DNA of 64,000 nt from Cohnella lupini (GCF_003386205.1 NZ_QRDY01000012.1:1-64000), one strand, 5' to 3'; numbered from the stretch's first letter, positions 1-9,638 are shown. Made by a program: numbers and translations. The notes: generated by a model from the sequence alone, not told the origin.

Positions 1-137
1 AATCTGTAGTGCTGGTTTGCCTTCCGCAGACTCGAAAGTCCGCCTCAGACGTTTGTTGTTTCTTACGCTCAATGTTCAGTTTTCAAAGAACAATTTGTGT
101 TTCGTTTTTCGTCGGCCGCGCTAACGGCGACTTTTAT
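1..137 (-). other. 5' leader of an rRNA operon (16S lies beyond the left edge)
   Basis: Read leftward, this stretch lies downstream of two strong promoters. At 73-92 its minus strand reads TGTTCTTTGAAAACTGAACA, the conserved element found in leaders and spacers of Bacillales rRNA operons and linked to antitermination and processing. No 16S sequence is visible, so the rRNA itself should begin a short way beyond position 1. The neighbouring ygxA and perR genes match the order next to rrnD in Bacillus subtilis, which supports the reading. Confidence 0.75.
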
Positions 138-274
138 AATATACCACAGTTCGTACCTTCGATGCAAGCTTTATTTTCATTTTCTTTTGCGTCGATCGTT
201 TTTCTCTGCGTCCGCATCTTATAGCATTTTCAGCGGCGAGATATAATTTATCACAGAAAGAAGCACCAAGTCAA
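138..274 (-). promoter_or_regulatory. Tandem promoters P1 and P2 of the rRNA operon
   Basis: Two sigma-A-type promoters face left. P1 has -35 TTGACT (269-274) and -10 TAAATT (245-250) with an 18-base spacer. P2 has -35 TTGCAT (162-167) and -10 TATATT (138-143), also with an 18-base spacer. Tandem promoters just before the leader are typical of Bacillales rRNA operons. Strength and start points are inferred. Confidence 0.65.
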
Positions 275-302
275 CGGATTTTTCGACATTTTTTTAATTG
301 AT

Positions 303-1190
303 TTATTTACTGCTAGCGGAGGTGTATCTGAGCTCTAACAATCCTTGTATGGATTGCTTGGCAGCTTTCGCAGTTTCGCGTATACACCCTCGTTGAACAA
401 GCTTCTGGAGAAGAACCGATAACTCCAGCGAGAGTCCGGCTAAGTCGGGATGTTGAAGCAGTTCGGCGGGCGACCAAGATTCGCTACGGCTTTCTATTAA
501 ACGAATGAGAAGCGCGCAGGAGGATTCCATTTTATTAAGAATAGAAAATTCGCAAGCGAGCAGAACGAGCTGAACCCTCTGCTCGAGCGTTTCCCCGCTC
601 GTTGTTAATTCCTCGAACAGCTTATATATTCCGGGATTCACTCGATGCATCTGCTCCCACACCGTCAGCTCGGGGTGCATTCCCTCCTCCACTAACGCGA
701 TATGAGCCCAATAATGTAAGGAAGCCAATATATTAGAATAGGCATCCAACACCCGACCGTCCCTAAGATCCTGCTTAGCTTGCAAGTACGATCGTACGAA
801 CTGAGAGAACTCGCTAAGAATCTTCTGTTCGCGTATGAGCGGCGACCAATCCATCAACCTGTCTCGTAAGCTCGTTAAATATCCGTCCCTGTCGACCAAT
901 ACCTCGCCTTGAAGAAGCCAATAGATAACGTTTCTATTGGGACTGCTCACGATCCACCTTTCCAATATATCCGGAGTTACTCTTCTCACCAAAATTCTAG
1001 TGTCGTTCCATATCCAATGCTCCGTCCCTTTCTCGGGAGTCGGGGTTTTCGTTACGATGAGAACAAGGCGGTCCATACCGTCGATCAATGGTTGATACGA
1101 GAAGGGATTGGCTACTAGAAGAAGGCTAATAACCCCCTCTTCCTTACCTAGATACTCCAAATACAACGTCTTTTTGTCTGACTGCGCCAC
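303..1190 (-). CDS. ygxA: YgxA-like nucleotidyltransferase-fold protein
   Basis: A 295-residue soluble protein resembling B. subtilis YgxA, a family annotated as nucleotidyltransferase-like. The first roughly 120 residues form the degenerate nucleotidyltransferase-like part. The rest is helical, with conserved-looking segments such as SYLQAKQDLRDGRVLDAYSN. No catalytic GS...DxD motif is obvious, so activity is doubtful. The start is a GTG preceded by AAGGATG about nine bases upstream. It sits between rrn promoters and ygzB/perR, as in Bacillus. Its cellular role is not known. Confidence 0.75.
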   Translation of the reverse strand: MAQSDKKTLYLEYLGKEEGVISLLLVANPFSYQPLIDGMDRLVLIVTKTPTPEKGTEHWIWNDTRILVRRVTPDILERWIVSSPNRNVIYWLLQGEVLVDRDGYLTSLRDRLMDWSPLIREQKILSEFSQFVRSYLQAKQDLRDGRVLDAYSNILASLHYWAHIALVEEGMHPELTVWEQMHRVNPGIYKLFEELTTSGETLEQRVQLVLLACEFSILNKMESSCALLIRLIESRSESWSPAELLQHPDLAGLSLELSVLLQKLVQRGCIRETAKAAKQSIQGLLELRYTSASSK

Positions 1191-1390
1191 TCATTGTCAC
1201 ATCCTTATGAGTATTTCAGGACCGCTCGAACACACACTAGGTGGTCTGTCCGCAAAATGTGAGCTATAATTAATTTTACGAGTATGGTCTAGTTCTACAA
1301 CATACGTCCCGTTTCCTGCTTATCCAAGGCTGCGAAACGGTGATGAACCGAAAATGGCGAAACGTTGTTATAAGATGGGAGACTAAGGCA

Positions 1391-1768
1391 ATGAAATGGA
1401 AAGCTAGCAAAATATCGACGATGCGTACATGGGGGCTGCTGCTTGTCATCGTCGGCATGGGAATTATGGTATTCGGAACAGGCGGGATTCTCGTATTCGG
1501 AGAAGTCGGTAAAATCATCGCCGCTATATTCATGGTATTCGGGATCATAAGCTGCTTCGTAAGCATGGGAATTTATTTCTGGGTCGGCATGTTATCCACT
1601 AGCGCGCCGGTCATCGATTGTCCCGAATGCGGCAAACGTACCAAGATGTTGGGCTCGACCGACCGTTGCATGTATTGCCATACGATTCTAACTTCGGATC
1701 CCGCGAAAGCGACAGGCAATCCGCAACCGGAAAAAGCGAACGAAACTCCATTGCATACCCAACCTTAA
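1391..1768 (+). CDS. ygzB: YgzB-family (UPF0295/DUF2614) membrane protein with zinc ribbon
   Basis: A 125-residue protein with two membrane helices (about residues 10-32 and 38-62) followed by a cytoplasmic zinc-ribbon-like segment with CPEC and CMYC pairs. The tail is Pro/Lys/Glu-rich. The start at 1391 is preferred over an in-frame ATG at 1340: GGGAG lies nine bases before it and MKWKASKISTMRTWG matches how the family begins. In B. subtilis ygzB neighbours perR; here a GH18 gene separates them. Function is unknown. Confidence 0.8.
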   Translation: MKWKASKISTMRTWGLLLVIVGMGIMVFGTGGILVFGEVGKIIAAIFMVFGIISCFVSMGIYFWVGMLSTSAPVIDCPECGKRTKMLGSTDRCMYCHTILTSDPAKATGNPQPEKANETPLHTQP

Positions 1769-1803
1769 CACCCTTAATCCAACAACCTCATAATCCATAA
1801 AAC

Positions 1804-1849
1804 AAAACCTCCGACATCAGGGACTAGCGTCCACGATATCGGAGGTTTT
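1804..1849. terminator. Bidirectional hairpin between convergent genes
   Basis: An 11-base perfect stem (AAAACCTCCGA at 1804-1814 with TCGGAGGTTTT at 1839-1849) lies between ygzB and the convergent GH18 gene. A/T runs at both ends allow termination in both directions. Confidence 0.8.
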
Positions 1850-1873
1850 GTACGTCTTCGTTATAAATAGGAG

Positions 1874-3622
1874 TTATGGCCGGCTTTGCAGTTCTTTATC
1901 AAGCACGCCCCATATATCGCTAGATTCGAATCCGCGCCGCCACGAAGCGACTCCGGCTAAATTGTACTTTTTGGCCAATAAGGCCCTAGCTTGTATAGAG
2001 GTCGCGTCCTCGATCCAAATCTTCTTGATCGTAGTTCCTTCTTTGAACTCCACGTAGTTCTGTCCCGTCTCCTCCGAATAAACCGGCTTAAGCTTCTTTT
2101 CCTTGATCAGCTCGTTCACCGCGTCCATATCCATCGTTTTGGACGACATTCTATCTTCTTCTTTGTCGGCCGTAGGGTTGTCGGTCCACATCCGCGTATA
2201 TAAAGGCATTCCGAGAATGAGCTTGTCTGATGGAACACCGTCTTCCTCCAAGATGCGTTTAATTGAAGTCTCTACCCACGGAAGAGAAGAAACAGAACCT
2301 GCCACGGGGCTAGCCGCCCAGTGTTCATCGTACGCCATGACCATCATGAAATCGACAATCGATCCCAACCGCTCCCTATCCAAGAAGGCGGACCACATCT
2401 CGCTATTCGATATAGGCGTTACGTCTATCGACACGACAAGATTCTGTTCATGCATGATCGGCGTCATTTCCCTCATGAATTGTACCAGGTTATCTTTATC
2501 CTTCGTATATACGTTCTCGAAGTCTATATTGATACCTTGGAGCTTAAACGTCTTCGCATAGGCTAACATTTGCTGAATCATGGCAAATCGCGATTCATAG
2601 GAAGCAAGTGCGGTATGCGTCCGATCCGGTTCGAATCCGTTGCTGAACAGTCCCCATACTTGGATGCCTTTGGAACGCGCCCACGTGGAGTAAGAGGAAT
2701 CGGCTATGCTACGTATTTTACCTTTTCCATCCACGAGCTCGAACCACGTCGGACTTACCACGTTTACGCCAGCGAGCGCTCCGATCTTGCTAGTATCGGG
2801 ATTAGCGGAGTACACGGCCTCCCAAGTCAGATTAATTCGTTTGCCGGTTCCCTTCCAGGCGACAAAAGGCTCATCCGTACTCGTAACCGGATCTATCGTC
2901 TCGATAGCGAGCAGCGAAACTCCTGCCTTGGCAACGTATCCGATATTTCCGGATTTAGATTGGGCCATATACCATCCGTCCGACTCGCCCCACAACCGCA
3001 GATCCGATCCCCCCGGAATATCTTCGACAATAGCAAACGATTTGCCAGGGCCTTCCCGCAATTTGATTCCTTTAACTGTTTTCTCGGGTACGGCTGCATG
3101 CTGAACCGCTTGCTCCGGCATGAAGAAGGAAACTATGCCGCTGGATTCTCCAATCTCCATCTTTACTCCGAACAATTCCGTTAAGGGAGCAAGGGGCAAG
3201 TAGAGTTCTCCATCTACCTTTTTCGCGGCAAAAGTCAACGCAAAGGGTTTTCGATTCAAAGTGGCATCCAGCTCGCCGGTCTTAAAATGCAGCACTTTCG
3301 TGTTCGTAGTCAAAATAATGGATTCCGTCTTTTCCTCGTAATGTACTCCGTCTCCAAGCAAGCTCTGGGCTACCGGCAGAGGAACGAGCAACCCCTTCTC
3401 GGTGCCTTGCGCATATGCTTCCGTCCATTTGCCTTGGATCATGATAGGAAACGGCTTGGAAGTATATTGAGGCTTCACGTAGGAAGAATTGGCGGAATGC
3501 GATGCTTGCCACCACATGACGGATGCTGCCGCCACTACGAAAACGAGCATTAAGAATATCCAGCGACCGGTTCTTCTGCGCGAACGGCGAGGACCGGCCA
3601 TTAAATCCGTATTCAAGTTCAT
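1874..3622 (-). CDS. Membrane-anchored GH18 hydrolase with copper-amine-oxidase-N-like and SH3b domains
   Basis: A 582-residue surface protein likely to bind and cut cell-wall or spore-cortex glycan. A basic N terminus precedes one membrane helix (about 21-38). Residues 55-170 look like a copper amine oxidase N-terminal-type domain, 180-240 like a bacterial SH3 domain (GIKLREGPG), and 250-570 form a GH18 barrel of the YaaH/SleL/YdhD kind. The catalytic motif is GINIDFEN (Asp367, Glu369). The Asn in place of the first Asp is common in YaaH-type proteins, so activity is plausible. Start is supported by GGAGA four bases upstream. It may act in sporulation, germination or wall turnover, but the substrate is inferred. 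Confidence 0.82.
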   Translation of the reverse strand: MNLNTDLMAGPRRSRRRTGRWIFLMLVFVVAAASVMWWQASHSANSSYVKPQYTSKPFPIMIQGKWTEAYAQGTEKGLLVPLPVAQSLLGDGVHYEEKTESIILTTNTKVLHFKTGELDATLNRKPFALTFAAKKVDGELYLPLAPLTELFGVKMEIGESSGIVSFFMPEQAVQHAAVPEKTVKGIKLREGPGKSFAIVEDIPGGSDLRLWGESDGWYMAQSKSGNIGYVAKAGVSLLAIETIDPVTSTDEPFVAWKGTGKRINLTWEAVYSANPDTSKIGALAGVNVVSPTWFELVDGKGKIRSIADSSYSTWARSKGIQVWGLFSNGFEPDRTHTALASYESRFAMIQQMLAYAKTFKLQGINIDFENVYTKDKDNLVQFMREMTPIMHEQNLVVSIDVTPISNSEMWSAFLDRERLGSIVDFMMVMAYDEHWAASPVAGSVSSLPWVETSIKRILEEDGVPSDKLILGMPLYTRMWTDNPTADKEEDRMSSKTMDMDAVNELIKEKKLKPVYSEETGQNYVEFKEGTTIKKIWIEDATSIQARALLAKKYNLAGVASWRRGFESSDIWGVLDKELQSRP

Positions 3623-3726
3623 TCACTCTCCGTTTCCGCGTTTCTCGATGCTTGGCTTGTCCTCATAGGAAGGAACGATCCGATTGACCGGAAGGTTGCT
3701 AGCCCTCGAGTTAGATGATTATCAAA

Positions 3727-3760
3727 TAAAAAACACGCCAAGGCTTTGGTCCCCCGCGTG
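3727..3760 (-). terminator. Terminator of perR
   Basis: On the minus strand an imperfect hairpin closed by CACGC/GCGTG (3734-3760) is followed directly by six or more T residues. It lies 23 bases downstream of the perR stop codon. Confidence 0.65.
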
Positions 3761-3782
3761 CGTTAAAATGAAATCGTTGCGA

Positions 3783-4214
3783 TTAAGAATGCATGCCCTT
3801 GCACGTCGGACAAAGTCCGTAAATCTCCAAACGATGACCAAAGACGCTGAAACCGGTCGATGCGGTAGCCGCTTGCTCCACTTCTTTGACCGGAGGGTGG
3901 TCGAAATCGACTATCGTGCCGCATTGGGTACAGGTCACATGATAATGATCGGACATATCGGCATCAAAACGACTGGAATCGTCGCCGTAAGTCAGCTCGC
4001 GAACGAGCCCTGCTTCCACGAAAACCTTCAAATTATTATAAACGGTAGCGACGCTTAAGCTCTGATAATGCGGAGAAAGCGCGCGAAAGATATCATCTGC
4101 TGTCGGATGGGTGAATGATTCCATAAGATATTGCAATATAGCGTACCGTTGCGGCGTCATCCGGACACCTCCGGATTTGAGCTGGTCCACGGCATGCTCG
4201 ACCTTGGAGTCCAT
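3783..4214 (-). CDS. perR: Peroxide-responsive Fur-family repressor PerR
   Basis: A 143-residue metal-dependent repressor of peroxide-stress genes. The winged helix occupies about residues 10-80 (TPQRYAIL, SVATVYNNLKVF). The regulatory metal ligands His36, Asp84, His90, His92 and Asp103 line up, one residue shifted, with the His37/Asp85/His91/His93/Asp104 set of B. subtilis PerR, in which histidine oxidation senses H2O2. Structural zinc is held by CTQC (95-98) and a C-terminal CPTC pair. The Asp at position 103 favours PerR over Fur or Zur. The gene is monocistronic, with a terminator and a palindrome upstream. Confidence 0.93.
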   Translation of the reverse strand: MDSKVEHAVDQLKSGGVRMTPQRYAILQYLMESFTHPTADDIFRALSPHYQSLSVATVYNNLKVFVEAGLVRELTYGDDSSRFDADMSDHYHVTCTQCGTIVDFDHPPVKEVEQAATASTGFSVFGHRLEIYGLCPTCKGMHS

Positions 4215-4246
4215 GCTCTCACAGCCTTTCGTATATCGTCAGCGTA

Positions 4247-4272
4247 TAGAATACAAGTACATTTATATTCTA
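4247..4272. promoter_or_regulatory. Inverted repeat upstream of perR, possible autoregulatory operator
   Basis: TAGAATA (4247-4253) and TATTCTA (4266-4272) form a perfect 7-base inverted repeat with a 12-base spacer, 33 bases before the perR start. PerR genes are often autoregulated. The repeat does not match the 15-base Per box consensus (TTATAATnATTATAA) well, so the assignment rests on position and symmetry. Confidence 0.35.
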
Positions 4273-4342
4273 CGTTTCGTATCCGAAGATTGTCAATGGA
4301 AGATCCAACCCGAACGCATGCGGATTTTTCCAAGCGATAAGC

Positions 4343-4999
4343 TTATTCTCCCTTGCGCGGGTGTCCTCGCGACTCCCATAACCATAGGCCGATCCCAGCC
4401 CCGATCAGAACGATCGCTCCCAACATGGAACCGAAAGAATTGAATAGCCAATTCGTCCAATTGCTGCCTGCCATGACAAGAATAGCGATACCGGCTCCCG
4501 CGAGCACGAGAATGCCCATCGGAGGCGCCCCTCTGGAAAAGCTCTCCTGGATGCTCGGCACATTCGGAAACCCTCCCCTGCCCGGGGGATTCACGTTGGG
4601 AGCAGCATTGCGTTCATTCACTACGTCCGTGTTTTGGATGGCATCGAACAAATTGTAGAAGTAAATGATCGGCAGCAACAAGCTAAGCAACACGATAGAC
4701 AAAATATTTTCCGCTTCGATGGAAGCGAATACGATTGCCGTAATATCCAGAGCAACGAGCAGCATAAGCACGATGCCTTTAATCATCAACCCTAAATACA
4801 TATGCCCGATTCCGGGAATTAGGAACGCCAATATTCCCGCCGTCCATTTGCTTCTCCTGACATAACTGCGTCGCCTCTCCTCATGCCTTTGCTGAGTGTC
4901 ATGGCCGGACCATGGATCCTGGCTGAACTTCTCGCTAGCATTTGGATTTGGAGGCAACGGATATTCCTTTGCGTTTTCCCAATTTTCCGGCTCCTTCAT
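4343..4999 (-). CDS. TM2-like multi-pass membrane protein
   Basis: A 218-residue protein of unknown function. A hydrophilic, charged N terminus of about 50 residues precedes a hydrophobic block (KWTAGILAFLIPGIGHMYLG) typical of TM2-like domains, then more membrane helices, a Pro/Gly-rich loop and two C-terminal helices. The start at 4999 is preferred over an upstream in-frame ATG because GGAGGG lies six bases before it and the longer form would overlap the mgtC-like gene. It follows that gene by 19 bases and is probably cotranscribed with it. Confidence 0.65.
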   Translation of the reverse strand: MKEPENWENAKEYPLPPNPNASEKFSQDPWSGHDTQQRHEERRRSYVRRSKWTAGILAFLIPGIGHMYLGLMIKGIVLMLLVALDITAIVFASIEAENILSIVLLSLLLPIIYFYNLFDAIQNTDVVNERNAAPNVNPPGRGGFPNVPSIQESFSRGAPPMGILVLAGAGIAILVMAGSNWTNWLFNSFGSMLGAIVLIGAGIGLWLWESRGHPRKGE

Positions 5000-5018
5000 G
5001 CCATTCCCTCCGACTCGA

Positions 5019-5723
5019 TTATTCCGCCGTAACGGACCTAACGCCATTCATCTGTTTAAAATCGTCAGCTATCGCTATGAGCAAATCTCTATGGGGAAGG
5101 ATGACGGTGATTGCGATCCGTTGAATGCCGGATTTGGCTTCTTGACCGGTATCTTCCTCGTCCACGAACCGAACCTTCACCAATTTAGCTCCGCGCTCGT
5201 TCAAGACGCTTTGGAAGCTTTCTATCCTTACCGTTTCGTTGTCGGCCTTAAGCGTGAACGTGCACTCGCGTCGATGGTTTACGTATCGTTTTTCGACGAT
5301 ATTTAATCCCCATAGAATCAGAAGCACCATCACGGCCGACAGGACGGCCGGTAAATAAAAGCCCGCGCCAACTGTAAGACCTACCGCCATAACGACCCAG
5401 ATCGATGCGGCGGTCGTCAATCCGGTAATCGATTTACCCGTAAACAGGATCGTTCCGGCCCCTAGGAAACCGACCCCCGTGATGACTTGGGCGGCAAGGC
5501 GGGCAGGATCCAATCTGACGTTGGGCTCATCCGCGAAGTCCGCGAAACCGTACATGGACAAAATCATAAGCAAGCAAGAACCAAGACAAACCAACGTATG
5601 CGTTCGCAAGCCGGCCGCGTGGTTTTTGCGTTCTCTTTCAAAACCGACAAGCCCTCCCAAGAACACGGATAAGAGCAGTCGGATGACAAGATGCACGTTG
5701 TCGATCACCCATGGATTGTGCAT
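5019..5723 (-). CDS. MgtC/SapB family membrane protein
   Basis: A 234-residue protein with the N-terminal MgtC membrane domain, including the family signature GFERERKNHAAGLRTHTLVC near residues 27-46, several further helices and a C-terminal soluble ACT-like domain (about residues 140-234). MgtC-type proteins are linked to growth at low Mg2+ and to control of membrane ATP synthase in some bacteria. Gram-positive homologues are mostly uncharacterised. The start is set at ATG 5723, where AGAGGG lies six bases upstream; an ATG at 5738 lacks such a site. Confidence 0.85.
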   Translation of the reverse strand: MHNPWVIDNVHLVIRLLLSVFLGGLVGFERERKNHAAGLRTHTLVCLGSCLLMILSMYGFADFADEPNVRLDPARLAAQVITGVGFLGAGTILFTGKSITGLTTAASIWVVMAVGLTVGAGFYLPAVLSAVMVLLILWGLNIVEKRYVNHRRECTFTLKADNETVRIESFQSVLNERGAKLVKVRFVDEEDTGQEAKSGIQRIAITVILPHRDLLIAIADDFKQMNGVRSVTAE

Positions 5724-5833
5724 GCGCATCCCTCTCATCGTATTATTTTTTTATTGTATCACGCTGGATTTTTGCCCTACAATGGTTTTTGGACGGGGTC
5801 ATACCTAGGCTGAAGTCGGAGTTATTAATTATG

Positions 5834-6301
5834 CTATTCGCGCGGGTAACGAACAAGACGAAGCAATTCGATGCCTTGCATCGGACTGAAAGTATCTTGG
5901 CCGACAAACCCGAAGCGTTCGTACAGCCCGATAGCCGGGATGTTGCGGACTTCGGCCGTCACGGACCATAACGCTCCCGGAGATTGTTCCGCTAGCAATC
6001 GCTGCAACAGTTGCTTACCTATGCCCTGCCTATGATAGCCTGGGTCCACCATAACCCTGCATATCGTGAACCTCCCGTCCTTCTCCTTCTCGTACGAAAT
6101 CGCTCCTACGAGATCGCCTTGAGCATCGCGACACCCTAAGAAGGTTTCGCCGCAAGCTTGGATCGATGCTACCGTATCGCTTAGAGGAGGCAGTTCGGAA
6201 ACCCCGATGAGCTCCGCCTCGACCCGATAAGCCGGATGCTGCAGAGCCCAGATTTCCTCCGCGATCTCCTTGTCGCGGATATCCAGCATACGGACTTCCA
6301 T
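5834..6301 (-). CDS. GNAT-family N-acetyltransferase
   Basis: A 155-residue acetyl-CoA-dependent transferase. The acetyl-CoA-binding motif A is clear: CRVMVDPGYHRQGIGKQLLQ, with the R/QxxGxG/A pyrophosphate loop, followed by the motif B region EVRNIPAIGLYERFGF. The acceptor cannot be told from sequence. ATG 6301 is preferred to an in-frame GTG at 6304, because GGGGG is seven bases before the ATG. It stands alone between mgtC and gatB. Confidence 0.85.
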   Translation of the reverse strand: MEVRMLDIRDKEIAEEIWALQHPAYRVEAELIGVSELPPLSDTVASIQACGETFLGCRDAQGDLVGAISYEKEKDGRFTICRVMVDPGYHRQGIGKQLLQRLLAEQSPGALWSVTAEVRNIPAIGLYERFGFVGQDTFSPMQGIELLRLVRYPRE

Positions 6302-6331
6302 CACAATACCCCCTTAGCATAATGATGTAAC

Positions 6332-6365
6332 AAAACGGCAAACCCGCCTTTCGGCGAGTTTACCG
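6332..6365 (-). terminator. Terminator of the gatCAB operon
   Basis: On the minus strand CGGTAAACTCGCC and GGCGGGTTTGCCG pair around a GAAA loop, followed by TTTTG. It begins 14 bases after the gatB stop codon. Confidence 0.9.
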
Positions 6366-6379
6366 TTCGATTGGATCAC

Positions 6380-7813
6380 CTATGCGTTCAATCGGTCGAC
6401 CAACAGCTTGTTGACCATTCCCGGATTCGCTTTGCCTTTCGTTTCCTTCATGATCTGGCCTACGAGAAAACCTATCGCTTTCTCTTTGCCGTTACGGAAA
6501 TCTTCTACGGATTGCGGATTAGCTGCAATGACGGCATCGACGATGGCCACGATCGCGCCTTCGTCACTTATTTGTACCAGCCCTTGCTCCTCCACGATCT
6601 GCTGCGGAGATTTGCCGGTTTCGACTAATCCCTTAAACACCGTTTTGGCGATTTTGGAGCTTATCGTGCCTTTCTCGATGAGTTGAATCATCTCGCCCAA
6701 GCCCTGACCCGTAATCTTGACGTCGCCTAGCTCGAGATTATTGGCGTTTAGATATCCGAGAAGGTCGCCCATGATCCAATTCGCGGATGCTTTCGCATCG
6801 CTAGTATGCTTCAAGCTTTCCTCGAAGAAATCCGCTAGCTTCATCGAAGCGGTTAGCACCCCTGCGTCGTATGCGGAAAGTCCATAACCCTCGACGTATC
6901 GCGATTGACGAGCATCCGGCAATTCCGGGATGGACGCGAGGACGCGAGCTTTCCACTCCTCGTCGATATGCAATCTAACCAGATCGGGATCCGGGAAATA
7001 ACGATAGTCGTGCGCTTCTTCCTTGCCGCGCATACTGATCGTTTTCCCTTGCCCCTCGTCCCAGCGGCGAGTTTCTTGAACGACCGTGCCTCCGCCGTCC
7101 AATACTTCCGCTTGGCGGATTTCTTCGTATTCGAGACCTCTTTGGACTCCACGGAAGGAGTTCATGTTCTTCAGTTCCGCGCGCGTCCCGAATTTCTCTT
7201 GCCCATAAGGTCGAATACTGATGTTGGCGTCGCAGCGAAGGCTGCCTTCCTCCATTTTGACGTCGGAAACGTCGCAATAGAGCATAATAGCGCGAAGCTT
7301 CTCCAAATAGGCCTTTGCCTCTTCCGGAGAACGGATATCCGGCTCCGAAACGATCTCCACAAGCGGAGTTCCGACGCGGTTCAAATCGACTAACGAACCG
7401 AAACCGCCGTCCATATGGGTAAGCTTGCCGGCATCCTCTTCCAGATGAAGGCGAGTGATCCCGATTCGTTTCGTCTTGCCGTTCACTTCGATGTCGATCC
7501 AGCCATTCTGACCGATCGGCTGATCGAACTGGGAAATTTGATAAGCTTTCGGCGAGTCCGGGTAAAAATAGTTTTTGCGGTCGAATTTACACCAATCCGC
7601 GACTTCGCAATTAATCGCCAACGCGGCTTTCATCGCGTATTCCACTGCTTGACGATTCAAGACCGGCAATACGCCGGGATGCCCCAAGCAGACCGGGCAA
7701 GTGTGAGTATTAGGCGGGGCCCCGAAGGAAGTGGAGCAACCGCAGAAAATTTTCGTTTTCGTATGCAGCTCGACGTGTACCTCGAGGCCGACGACCGTTT
7801 CATATTTGGACAT
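6380..7813 (-). CDS. gatB: Asp-tRNA(Asn)/Glu-tRNA(Gln) amidotransferase subunit B
   Basis: A 477-residue subunit of the GatCAB complex. It binds misacylated tRNA and transfers ammonia to the aminoacyl group to give Gln-tRNA(Gln) or Asn-tRNA(Asn). The N-terminal cradle starts [12 protein letters not shown] and carries the zinc-site cysteines Cys24, Cys26, Cys39 and Cys42. The helical and YqeY-like C-terminal tail ends in the typical [12 protein letters not shown]. Length is normal. It is the last gene of gatC-gatA-gatB, 12 bases after gatA. Confidence 0.97.
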   Translation of the reverse strand: MSKYETVVGLEVHVELHTKTKIFCGCSTSFGAPPNTHTCPVCLGHPGVLPVLNRQAVEYAMKAALAINCEVADWCKFDRKNYFYPDSPKAYQISQFDQPIGQNGWIDIEVNGKTKRIGITRLHLEEDAGKLTHMDGGFGSLVDLNRVGTPLVEIVSEPDIRSPEEAKAYLEKLRAIMLYCDVSDVKMEEGSLRCDANISIRPYGQEKFGTRAELKNMNSFRGVQRGLEYEEIRQAEVLDGGGTVVQETRRWDEGQGKTISMRGKEEAHDYRYFPDPDLVRLHIDEEWKARVLASIPELPDARQSRYVEGYGLSAYDAGVLTASMKLADFFEESLKHTSDAKASANWIMGDLLGYLNANNLELGDVKITGQGLGEMIQLIEKGTISSKIAKTVFKGLVETGKSPQQIVEEQGLVQISDEGAIVAIVDAVIAANPQSVEDFRNGKEKAIGFLVGQIMKETKGKANPGMVNKLLVDRLNA

Positions 7814-7825
7814 GTTGTGCTCCTC

Positions 7826-9286
7826 CTAAGACAGTGCCGGACGCAGGTCGTGGAACCCGGTTTGGCTTTCGAATGCGTGCGCCGCTCTCAATACCGTCCG
7901 CTCGTCGAACGGCTTGCCGATGATTTGCAAGCCGACGGGCAAACCATCGGCCATCCCGCACGGTACGCTGATGGCAGGCACTCCCGCCAAGCTGACGGGA
8001 ATCGTGCATATATCGTTTAAGTACATCGTCAGAGGATCTCCGACTTGCTCGCCTAATTTAAACGCGGCCGTCGGTGCCGTCGGTCCGATAATCAAGTCGA
8101 ATTTCTCGAATACTTGGTCGAAATCTTGCTTAATCAAAGTCCGAACCTGCTGAGCCTTCTTATAATAAGCGTCATAATAGCCCGAGCTTAACGCATAAGT
8201 ACCTAACATGATCCGTCTTTTCACTTCGGCTCCGAACCCTTCGCTGCGGGAGCGACGGTACAGGTCGATCAGGTTGGCAGGGTTGTCCGCGCGAACGCCG
8301 TATCGAACGCCGTCGAAACGAGCCAAGTTCGAGGATGCCTCGGACGATGCCAACAAATAATAAGTCGCGACGGCATACTCCGTGTGCGGAAGGGAAACTT
8401 CTTCCCAAACGGCTCCCATCGACTCGAACACTTTCAATGCTTCCAGAACGCGCTCTTTCACTTGAGGATCGATGCCTTGACCCAAATATTCCTTGGGAAC
8501 GCCTATCCGCAAGCCTTTGACTTCGCCGGTCAGTGCCGACACGTAATCGGGTATCTCTACGTTGGCGGAGGTCGTATCCCTCTCGTCATGACCCGCGATC
8601 GCCTGCAGGACATAGGCGGAATCTTCTACGTTCTTCGTTATCGGGCCGATTTGGTCAAGAGAAGATGCGAACGCGACAAGGCCGTAACGGGAAACAAGAC
8701 CGTATGTCGGCTTTAATCCGACGACGCCGCAATAGGCTGCCGGCTGCCGAATGGATCCGCCCGTATCGGAACCTAACGCGAAGTAAACTTGGCCTGCCGC
8801 GACCGAAGCCGCAGAACCGCCGCTGGATCCGCCCGGAACCCGCTCCAAATCCCAAGGGTTGCGAACGACTCGGTAAGCGGAATTCTCGTTGGATCCGCCC
8901 ATCGCGAATTCATCCATGTTGAGCTTGCCCATGGTAACCGACTGTGCGGCACGCAGCTTCGTGACGACCGCCGCATCGTAAATCGGATCGTGATTTTCCA
9001 GGAACTTGCTTCCGCAAGTCGTGCGAAGACCTTCGGTGACGATGTTATCCTTGATTCCGGTCGGGATTCCGAAGAGCAATCCACGTTCTCCTTCGGACGC
9101 CAACCGCGCATCAAGAGCTTGAGCATCCTTGCGCGCTCCCTCTTCGTTCAACGTCAGGAACGCTCCGATCTTGTCGTCCGTATCGGAAATCCGTTTAATG
9201 GAATGCTCCACCAGTTCGGCAACGGATAATTGTTTATTGTGAAGACGATTATGTATTTCGGATAATCTCAAATCGAAAACGGACAT
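7826..9286 (-). CDS. gatA: Asp-tRNA(Asn)/Glu-tRNA(Gln) amidotransferase subunit A
   Basis: A 486-residue amidase-signature enzyme that releases ammonia from glutamine for GatB. The catalytic Lys-Ser-Ser triad is visible as Lys79 (GIPTGIKDN), Ser154 ([10 protein letters not shown]) and Ser178 ([12 protein letters not shown]), at the positions known for bacterial GatA. An AGGAG-type site precedes the ATG. It follows gatC by 19 bases. Nothing unusual. Confidence 0.97.
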   Translation of the reverse strand: MSVFDLRLSEIHNRLHNKQLSVAELVEHSIKRISDTDDKIGAFLTLNEEGARKDAQALDARLASEGERGLLFGIPTGIKDNIVTEGLRTTCGSKFLENHDPIYDAAVVTKLRAAQSVTMGKLNMDEFAMGGSNENSAYRVVRNPWDLERVPGGSSGGSAASVAAGQVYFALGSDTGGSIRQPAAYCGVVGLKPTYGLVSRYGLVAFASSLDQIGPITKNVEDSAYVLQAIAGHDERDTTSANVEIPDYVSALTGEVKGLRIGVPKEYLGQGIDPQVKERVLEALKVFESMGAVWEEVSLPHTEYAVATYYLLASSEASSNLARFDGVRYGVRADNPANLIDLYRRSRSEGFGAEVKRRIMLGTYALSSGYYDAYYKKAQQVRTLIKQDFDQVFEKFDLIIGPTAPTAAFKLGEQVGDPLTMYLNDICTIPVSLAGVPAISVPCGMADGLPVGLQIIGKPFDERTVLRAAHAFESQTGFHDLRPALS

Positions 9287-9305
9287 TCTATGCTCCTCCT
9301 AATTT

Positions 9306-9593
9306 CTATTCCAGAACTGCCGGCACTTTAAATTGCCCGTCCTCTTCTTCCGGAGCATTGAGGAGAACTTTCTCAATGGGCCATGAAGGTTTAACTGTAT
9401 CTTCCCTCATCACGTTGGAAAGGGGGAGTACATGGCTGGTCGGCTCGATTCCGTCCGTGTCCAGTTGGTTTAGTTTTTCGGCATATTTAAGAATAGCGTT
9501 CAGTTGTCCGGCGAATTGTTCCTTTTCCGTATCGGACAGCTCAAGCCGCGCCAGATTAGCTACGTGCTCGACTTCCTTGATCGTAATGCTCAT
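9306..9593 (-). CDS. gatC: Asp-tRNA(Asn)/Glu-tRNA(Gln) amidotransferase subunit C
   Basis: A 95-residue protein of normal length that wraps around GatA and GatB and stabilises the complex. It has the family pattern VEHVANLARLELSDTEKEQF near the start and a C-terminal half with LSNVMREDTV. First gene of the gatCAB operon, with a strong sigma-A promoter 46-74 bases upstream and AAGGAGGG before the ATG. Confidence 0.95.
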   Translation of the reverse strand: MSITIKEVEHVANLARLELSDTEKEQFAGQLNAILKYAEKLNQLDTDGIEPTSHVLPLSNVMREDTVKPSWPIEKVLLNAPEEEDGQFKVPAVLE

Positions 9594-9638
9594 GCTTGTA
9601 TAACCCTCCTTATTTCCGCATATCCGCTCATTCTTTTC

